Assembly: GCF_017876395.1 (NCBI RefSeq)
Contig: NZ_JAGINX010000001.1
Location: 2,294,001-2,358,000 of the forward strand
DNA from: Nesterenkonia lacusekhoensis
Lineage (GTDB): Bacteria > Actinomycetota > Actinomycetes > Actinomycetales > Micrococcaceae
Length of the DNA stretch: 64,000 nucleotides
Reading direction: 5' to 3'
The notes beneath the pieces are model-generated. The model saw only the letters and a program-made list of their open reading frames with translations. It did no database searches and was not told the origin of the DNA. Every line of letters begins with the position of its first letter. The stretch's first letter is position 1. Of the stretch, positions 59,626 to 64,000 are shown piece after piece. The position numbers and the translations under genes were made by a program.

Positions 59626-61179
59626 TTATGAGTTGTCCACTTCCGGCTTCAGCAGCGGGAAGAGGATGGTCTCTCGGATTCCTGCTCCGGTGAACAGCAT
59701 GACCAGGCGATCGATTCCCAGGCCCAGGCCGCCCATCGGCGGCGCGCCGTACTCCAGGGCACGCAGGAAGTCCTCGTCGTACTGCATGGCCTCGTCATCG
59801 CCCTCAGCGGCCATGCGGGACTGCTCCACCAGGCGCTCACGCTGGACCACCGGGTCCACCAGCTCGGAGAACGCAGTGCCGCGCTCCATGCCGCCGATGA
59901 TCAGATCCCAGGCCTCGATCACGCCGGGCTTCTCGCGGTGCTCGCGGGCCAGCGGCTGGGCGATCGGCGGGTAGTCGCAGACGAAGGTGGGCTGCATCAG
60001 GTGCGGCTCCACGATCTCGCCGAAGAGCTCCACCACCAGCTTCTGGGCGCCCCAGGCCGGGTCCACCTTGACCTCGTGCTTCTCAGCGATCTCCCGCAGC
60101 ACCTCGGCCGAGGTCTCGGGGGTGATCTCCTGGCCCACAGCCTCGGAGAGGCCGGGGTAGACGCTGAGCCACGTCCACTCGCCGTCGAGGTCCACGGTGA
60201 CGGGCTCGCCGTCGGGACCTGCGACCTCCACCTGGCGTCCCACACCGCAGGCGTCGGCGGCGTTGCGGATCATCTCCTGCATCCGCTCGGCCATGGTGTA
60301 CATATCCGCCCAGGCCTCGTAGGACTCCAGGGTGGTGAACTCCGGAGAGTGTGTGGAGTCCACGCCCTCGTTGCGGAACACGCGTCCGATCTCGTAGACG
60401 CGGTCGATGCCGCCGACCACAGCACGCTTCAGGTAGAGCTCGGTGGCGATCCGCAGCGTCATGTCCTGGTCAAAGGCGTTGAGGTGGGTCTCGAAGGGAC
60501 GCGCCTGCGCACCGCCGTGGACCAGCTGCAGCATGGGGGTCTCCACCTCCACATAGCCGTGGGAGTGCAGAGAGTCGCGGATGGACCGAGTGATGGCCGC
60601 GCGCTTGTACACCATCTCGCGGGCCTCATCGCGGACGATCAGGTCCGCGTAGCGCTGGCGCACGCGGGTCTCCTCGTTCAGCTCAGCGTGGAGCACCGGC
60701 AGCGGGCGGATGGCCTTGGAGGCGATCTCGAAGCTGGTGGCCATCACGGAGAGCTCGCCGCGGCGGGATACCACCACCTCGCCGGTGATGCGGACGTGGT
60801 CGCCCAGGTCCACCAGGGATTTCCAGTCGGCCAGGGCCTCCTCACCCACCTCGGCCAGGGAGATCATGGCCTGCAGACGGGAGCCGGATCCCTGCGGGCC
60901 GCCTTCCTGCAGAGTGGCGAAGCAGAGCTTGCCGGTGTTGCGGATGAACATCACACGTCCGGTGACCGAGACGGTCTCTCCCGTGGACTCGCCGGCCTCC
61001 ACGGTGCCGTCGAACCGCTTCCGGACCTCGGCCAGCGAGTCGGTCCGCTCCACCTTCACGGGGAAGGGCTGGACGCCGCGGCTCAGCAGACGCTCACGCT
61101 TATCCATGCGGACAGCACGCTGGTCATTGGTATCGAGGTCTTTGGCAGTGGTCTCAGCAGTGGGGTTCTCGGCAGTCAC
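59626..61179 (-). CDS. lysS: Lysyl-tRNA synthetase, class II
   Basis: 517 residues from GTG 61179 (VTAENPTAETTAKD); the longer reading adds unconserved sequence. The N-terminal OB fold holds VSVTGRVMFIRNTGKLCFATLQ. Class II motif 1 is at VEVETPMLQLVHGGAQARPFETHLNAFD, motif 2 at RVFRNEGVDSTHSPEFTTLESYEAW, and motif 3 at GAPPMGGLGLGIDRLVMLFTG. All catalytic signatures are present. It charges tRNA-Lys. Confidence 0.96.
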   Translation of the reverse strand: MTAENPTAETTAKDLDTNDQRAVRMDKRERLLSRGVQPFPVKVERTDSLAEVRKRFDGTVEAGESTGETVSVTGRVMFIRNTGKLCFATLQEGGPQGSGSRLQAMISLAEVGEEALADWKSLVDLGDHVRITGEVVVSRRGELSVMATSFEIASKAIRPLPVLHAELNEETRVRQRYADLIVRDEAREMVYKRAAITRSIRDSLHSHGYVEVETPMLQLVHGGAQARPFETHLNAFDQDMTLRIATELYLKRAVVGGIDRVYEIGRVFRNEGVDSTHSPEFTTLESYEAWADMYTMAERMQEMIRNAADACGVGRQVEVAGPDGEPVTVDLDGEWTWLSVYPGLSEAVGQEITPETSAEVLREIAEKHEVKVDPAWGAQKLVVELFGEIVEPHLMQPTFVCDYPPIAQPLAREHREKPGVIEAWDLIIGGMERGTAFSELVDPVVQRERLVEQSRMAAEGDDEAMQYDEDFLRALEYGAPPMGGLGLGIDRLVMLFTGAGIRETILFPLLKPEVDNS

Positions 61180-61216
61180 GCCCCAATTGTCCCCTATGGG
61201 CGCATAGGGTGCCACT

Positions 61217-62212
61217 TCACGGAACAGGCATGGGCGCGCGGTGCTGATCCTCCGGTCCCTGGCTCGGATCAGGGTCTGCGGACCCGCCGGATTCCGCGGC
61301 ATTGGTGGGGGCCACGGCCAGGATGACCAGCACTGCCGCGATGACGGCCAGTCCCGCCCAGCCGAGCCCTGAGAGCTGCTCTCCGACGATGATCACCGCC
61401 AGCAGCGCGGCCACGGCCGGCTCGGTCAGGGTCACCGTGGTGGCGGTGCTCGCCGGCACCCGAGTCAGCCCGAATCCGAAGAGCAGATACCCCACGAACA
61501 TGGGTACCAGGGCCATATAGGCCGCGACGGCGAAGGCCTCCGGACCGGCGATCAGCGGAGCTCCGGTGATCACCAGCACCGGCATCAGCAGCAGACCCCC
61601 GACGCCGAACACCGCCCCCATCGAGGCGGCTCGGCCCGCGCCCTCCTCCATCAGGCGGTGCACCGCCCAGGAGAAGGTGGCGTAGGTGGCCCCGGCCACC
61701 AGCCCGGCGGCGATGCCGCCCACCGTCTCCGCTGTGGAGGAGGCGGGCTCGTTCATCTTGGCCAGGCAGAGCATGGTGCTGCCGGTGATGCCCAGCCCTG
61801 CGGCCAGCATCCACCAGCGGCTCAGCGGCTTGCCGTCCACCAGCCTCTCCAGCATCCCGGAGGCCAGCGGCGCCGAGGCCAGGGACACCACAGAACCGAT
61901 GGCCACCCCGGCATAGTGCATGGAGCTGTAGAAGGCCAATGGGTAGATCATCACCGCCAGCCCGCCTAGCGCCAGCAGGCCCCAATGCGCGCGCAGCCGC
62001 TGGCGGGCGGCCCGCAGCGCCGGCAGAGCGATGAGCGCCTGGAGCAGACCGCCGATCCCCAGGGCGGCCGAACCGATGGCGAAGGGGCCGGCGTCGGGAG
62101 CGAAGGTGGCGGCGGTGCCGGTGGTGCCCCACAGGACCGAGGTGATGGTGATCGCCCCGATCCCGAGGCCGCGCCCCTGAACAGTCCCAGTCCTCCTGAC
62201 AGGCCCAGTCAT
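61217..62212 (-). CDS. EamA/DMT-family transporter
   Basis: 331 residues with ten membrane segments in two EamA repeats. Examples are GIGAITITSVLWGTTGTAATF in the first and VGGIAAGLVAGATYATFSWAVHRLMEEG at the start of the second. The TM9-TM10 region LTEPAVAALLAVIIVGEQLSGLGWAGLAVI is typical of metabolite and amino-acid exporters. The C-terminal tail is acidic and polar (AAESGGSADPDPSQGPEDQH). The substrate is unknown. It lies between lysS and the M13 peptidase on the same strand. Confidence 0.87.
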   Translation of the reverse strand: MTGPVRRTGTVQGRGLGIGAITITSVLWGTTGTAATFAPDAGPFAIGSAALGIGGLLQALIALPALRAARQRLRAHWGLLALGGLAVMIYPLAFYSSMHYAGVAIGSVVSLASAPLASGMLERLVDGKPLSRWWMLAAGLGITGSTMLCLAKMNEPASSTAETVGGIAAGLVAGATYATFSWAVHRLMEEGAGRAASMGAVFGVGGLLLMPVLVITGAPLIAGPEAFAVAAYMALVPMFVGYLLFGFGLTRVPASTATTVTLTEPAVAALLAVIIVGEQLSGLGWAGLAVIAAVLVILAVAPTNAAESGGSADPDPSQGPEDQHRAPMPVP

Positions 62213-62268
62213 CGTGGCAGTCCGGTCATCGTGGCAGTCCTGCTCATCGTGTCACCGTGCCGGCGAGC

Positions 62269-64000
62269 TCACCAGATGGTCACGCGGTCTTCGGGGGCCA
62301 GGTACATGGCGTCGCCCTCTGCGGTGCCGAAGGCCTCGTGGAAGGCATCCAGGTTCTTCACGATCTGGTTGGCGCGGAACTCGGCCGGCGAATGCGGGTC
62401 GATGCTCAGCAGCGTGATGGCACGCTCCGGGCGGGTCACATGCCGCCAGGCCTGAGCCCAGGCGAAGAAGAACCGCGCATCCTCGCTGTATCCGTCGATC
62501 TCCTGGGGCTCCACACCCTGCTGCTCGCGCCACAGAGCCAGAGCCTTATGCGCGATTCCCAGGCCGCCCAGGTCACCGATGTTCTCACCCAGGGTCAGCT
62601 CACCGTTGACCGTGTGGTCGCCCTCGTGGTCCTCCAGGGCGGAGGGGACCAGGGAATCGAACTGGTCCACCAGCTTCTTGGTCCGCTGCTCGAAGGCCTC
62701 GCGGTCCCCCTGAGTCCACCAGTCGGTGAGCGAACCGTCGGCGCCGTAGCGGGAGCCCTGATCGTCGAAGCCGTGGCCGATCTCGTGACCGATCACCGCA
62801 CCGATGGCACCGAAGTTCTGCGCCATGTCCCGCTCCACGGAGAAGAAGGGCAGCTGCAAGATGGCCGCCGGGAAGCAGATCACGTTCTCCAGCGGGTGGT
62901 AGTAGGCGTTCACCGTCTGCGGGGTCATATGCCACTCGTCCGGATCCGGGCCCTCGTCGATCTTCTTCACGTCCCGCTCCCACTCGAACTGAGCGGCCCG
63001 GGCCACGTTTCCGACGACGTCGTCGCGGCTGACCTGCACGCTGCTGTAGTCGATCCAGCGCGCCGGATACCCCACCAGCGGGCGGAAGGCCTCCAGCTTC
63101 TCCAGGGCCCTGCGCCGGGTCTCCTCCCCCATCCAGTCCAGCGTGGAGATGGACTGGCGGTAGGCGCCCAGCAGAGCCTCGATCAGCTCGTCCATCGCCT
63201 GGCGGGCCTCCGGCGGGTAGTGCCGGGAGACGTAGATCTGGGCGACGTCCTCGCCCAGGTGGCCGTTGACCATGGCCACGCCGCGCTTCCAGCGCTCCTT
63301 GAGCTCCGGGACGCCGTTGAGGGTCTTGGAGTAGAAGCCGAAGTGCTCCTGGACCATCTCCTCGTGCAGCAGCGGGGCGGCCCAGCGCAGCACCTGGATG
63401 CGCAGCCAGTGCTTCCAGGTCTCCAGGCTGATGCTGGTCAGCGCGGCCTGCATACCGGGCAGGACATCGGGCTGGGTCAGCACGATCTCCCGGGTCTGGG
63501 ACTCGGTGAGGCCCCAGCCGGCGAAGGCCTCGGTGACCAGCGGCATCAGCGCGATGACCTCTTCGCGGGTCTTCAGGTTGTAGCGCTTCTGGGCGTCGCG
63601 GGTGGTGACCACATCCCAGTGGTGGGAGGCGATGGTCTTCTCCAGGCCGAGGACGTCGGCGGCGGCCTCCTCGGCGGGGCGGGGCTCCAGGCCGCCCAGG
63701 ATCAGGACACGGGCCAGGTGCTTCTGGTACTCCTCGCGGATCTCCGCGTAGGCGTCCTCGCGGTAGTAGGACTCATCGGGCAGGCCGATGCCGTCCTGGA
63801 TGATGTGCCAGAGCTCGCGCTCCGGGCTGCCGGCGTCGCGCAGGGAGCCGGCGGCCACGATGCCGTCCATCCCATAGCGCTGCCAGGAGGCGGAGAGCCG
63901 CACCAGCTCCTGGACGGAGCTGACGGCGTCGACCTCGTCGAGGAAGCTCTGGATGGGGGCGAGCTTCTGCTGCTCGGCCCGCTCCGCGTCCATGAAGGAG
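62269..64000 (-). CDS. M13-family metallopeptidase (neprilysin/PepO-like), N-terminus outside window
   Basis: More than 577 residues are visible, out of about 650 for the family. The zinc site is HEIGH in VIGHEIGHGFDDQGSRYGADGSL, with the third ligand Glu in LTLGENIGDLGGLGIA. The substrate-binding NAYYHPLENVICFPAAILQLPFF (NAYY plus N-x-I-x-FPA) is intact, as is the final FRANQIVKNLDAFHEAFG. Bacterial members are usually cytoplasmic oligopeptidases. No membrane anchor can be judged, as the start lies beyond 64000. Confidence 0.93.
   Translation of the reverse strand, partial: SFMDAERAEQQKLAPIQSFLDEVDAVSSVQELVRLSASWQRYGMDGIVAAGSLRDAGSPERELWHIIQDGIGLPDESYYREDAYAEIREEYQKHLARVLILGGLEPRPAEEAAADVLGLEKTIASHHWDVVTTRDAQKRYNLKTREEVIALMPLVTEAFAGWGLTESQTREIVLTQPDVLPGMQAALTSISLETWKHWLRIQVLRWAAPLLHEEMVQEHFGFYSKTLNGVPELKERWKRGVAMVNGHLGEDVAQIYVSRHYPPEARQAMDELIEALLGAYRQSISTLDWMGEETRRRALEKLEAFRPLVGYPARWIDYSSVQVSRDDVVGNVARAAQFEWERDVKKIDEGPDPDEWHMTPQTVNAYYHPLENVICFPAAILQLPFFSVERDMAQNFGAIGAVIGHEIGHGFDDQGSRYGADGSLTDWWTQGDREAFEQRTKKLVDQFDSLVPSALEDHEGDHTVNGELTLGENIGDLGGLGIAHKALALWREQQGVEPQEIDGYSEDARFFFAWAQAWRHVTRPERAITLLSIDPHSPAEFRANQIVKNLDAFHEAFGTAEGDAMYLAPEDRVTIW

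Overview
The window looks like chromosome of a high-GC Gram-positive actinobacterium, probably order Micrococcales (Micrococcaceae-like, for example a Nesterenkonia relative). The grounds are the strong G/C bias at third codon positions, an Lsr2 nucleoid protein, a mycoredoxin-type glutaredoxin, ClpC, a RadA-MutY neighbourhood and many GTG starts. The genus is a guess. Most of the window is ordinary chromosome, but four ISL3-family insertion sequences cut into it. Two of these are themselves interrupted by different IS3-family elements.

Region by region. 1-4.9 kb: an ABC-2 type export system with its NarL-type two-component system (the kinase is frameshifted) and a further ABC-2 permease cut off by an IS. 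4.9-7.6 kb: ISL3 copy 1 with a nested IS3. 7.6-9.8 kb: two tRNA 3'-end remnants bracketing a DUF4143 ATPase gene that has three 23-bp-spaced repeats at its start, then a GNAT gene. 10-14.6 kb: a ferric/phosphonate-type ABC importer with a metallophosphoesterase. 14.8-18.5 kb: a truncated rhamnogalacturonan lyase, ISL3 copy 2 with another nested IS3, and a truncated ABC ATPase. 18.6-22.7 kb: universal stress protein, mycoredoxin, sodium/solute symporter and a dead alcohol dehydrogenase, interspersed with REP-like palindromes. 22.8-29.6 kb: cutA and a phosphate block (DUF47 protein plus PiT, convergent with pstSCAB) with an 11-bp-phased PHO box upstream of pstS. 29.6-38 kb: ArgA-type acetyltransferase, FUSC transporter, an AbiEi/DUF559-like gene bracketed by two copies of an 83-bp hairpin repeat, an NCS1 permease with tandem operators, radA and mutY. 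38-42 kb: arsenic resistance (arsR divergent from acr3-arsC-FAD oxidoreductase-arsC2). 42-47 kb: clpC and unknown genes. 47-55 kb: a VapBC/FitAB-like pair, a GntR-type regulator divergent from putA, and a MerR regulator divergent from a SulP transporter. 55-58.9 kb: a broken fic gene hit by a head-to-tail pair of different ISL3 elements that share one 8-bp target duplication. 58.9-64 kb: lsr2, a 50-residue membrane protein, lysS, an EamA exporter and an M13 metallopeptidase running off the edge.

Functional themes are phosphate acquisition (two systems side by side), arsenate/arsenite detoxification (linked to phosphate because arsenate enters through phosphate carriers), proline catabolism with a dedicated regulator, and IS-driven rearrangement. 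Several genes carry single-base indels in G or C runs. These may be real pseudogenes or assembly errors, and I flag each. The best candidates for something undescribed are the hairpin-bracketed AbiEi/DUF559 gene, the DUF4143 gene with phased repeats beside tRNA remnants, the tandem ISL3 dimer, and the compact structured element upstream of the DUF47-PiT pair.
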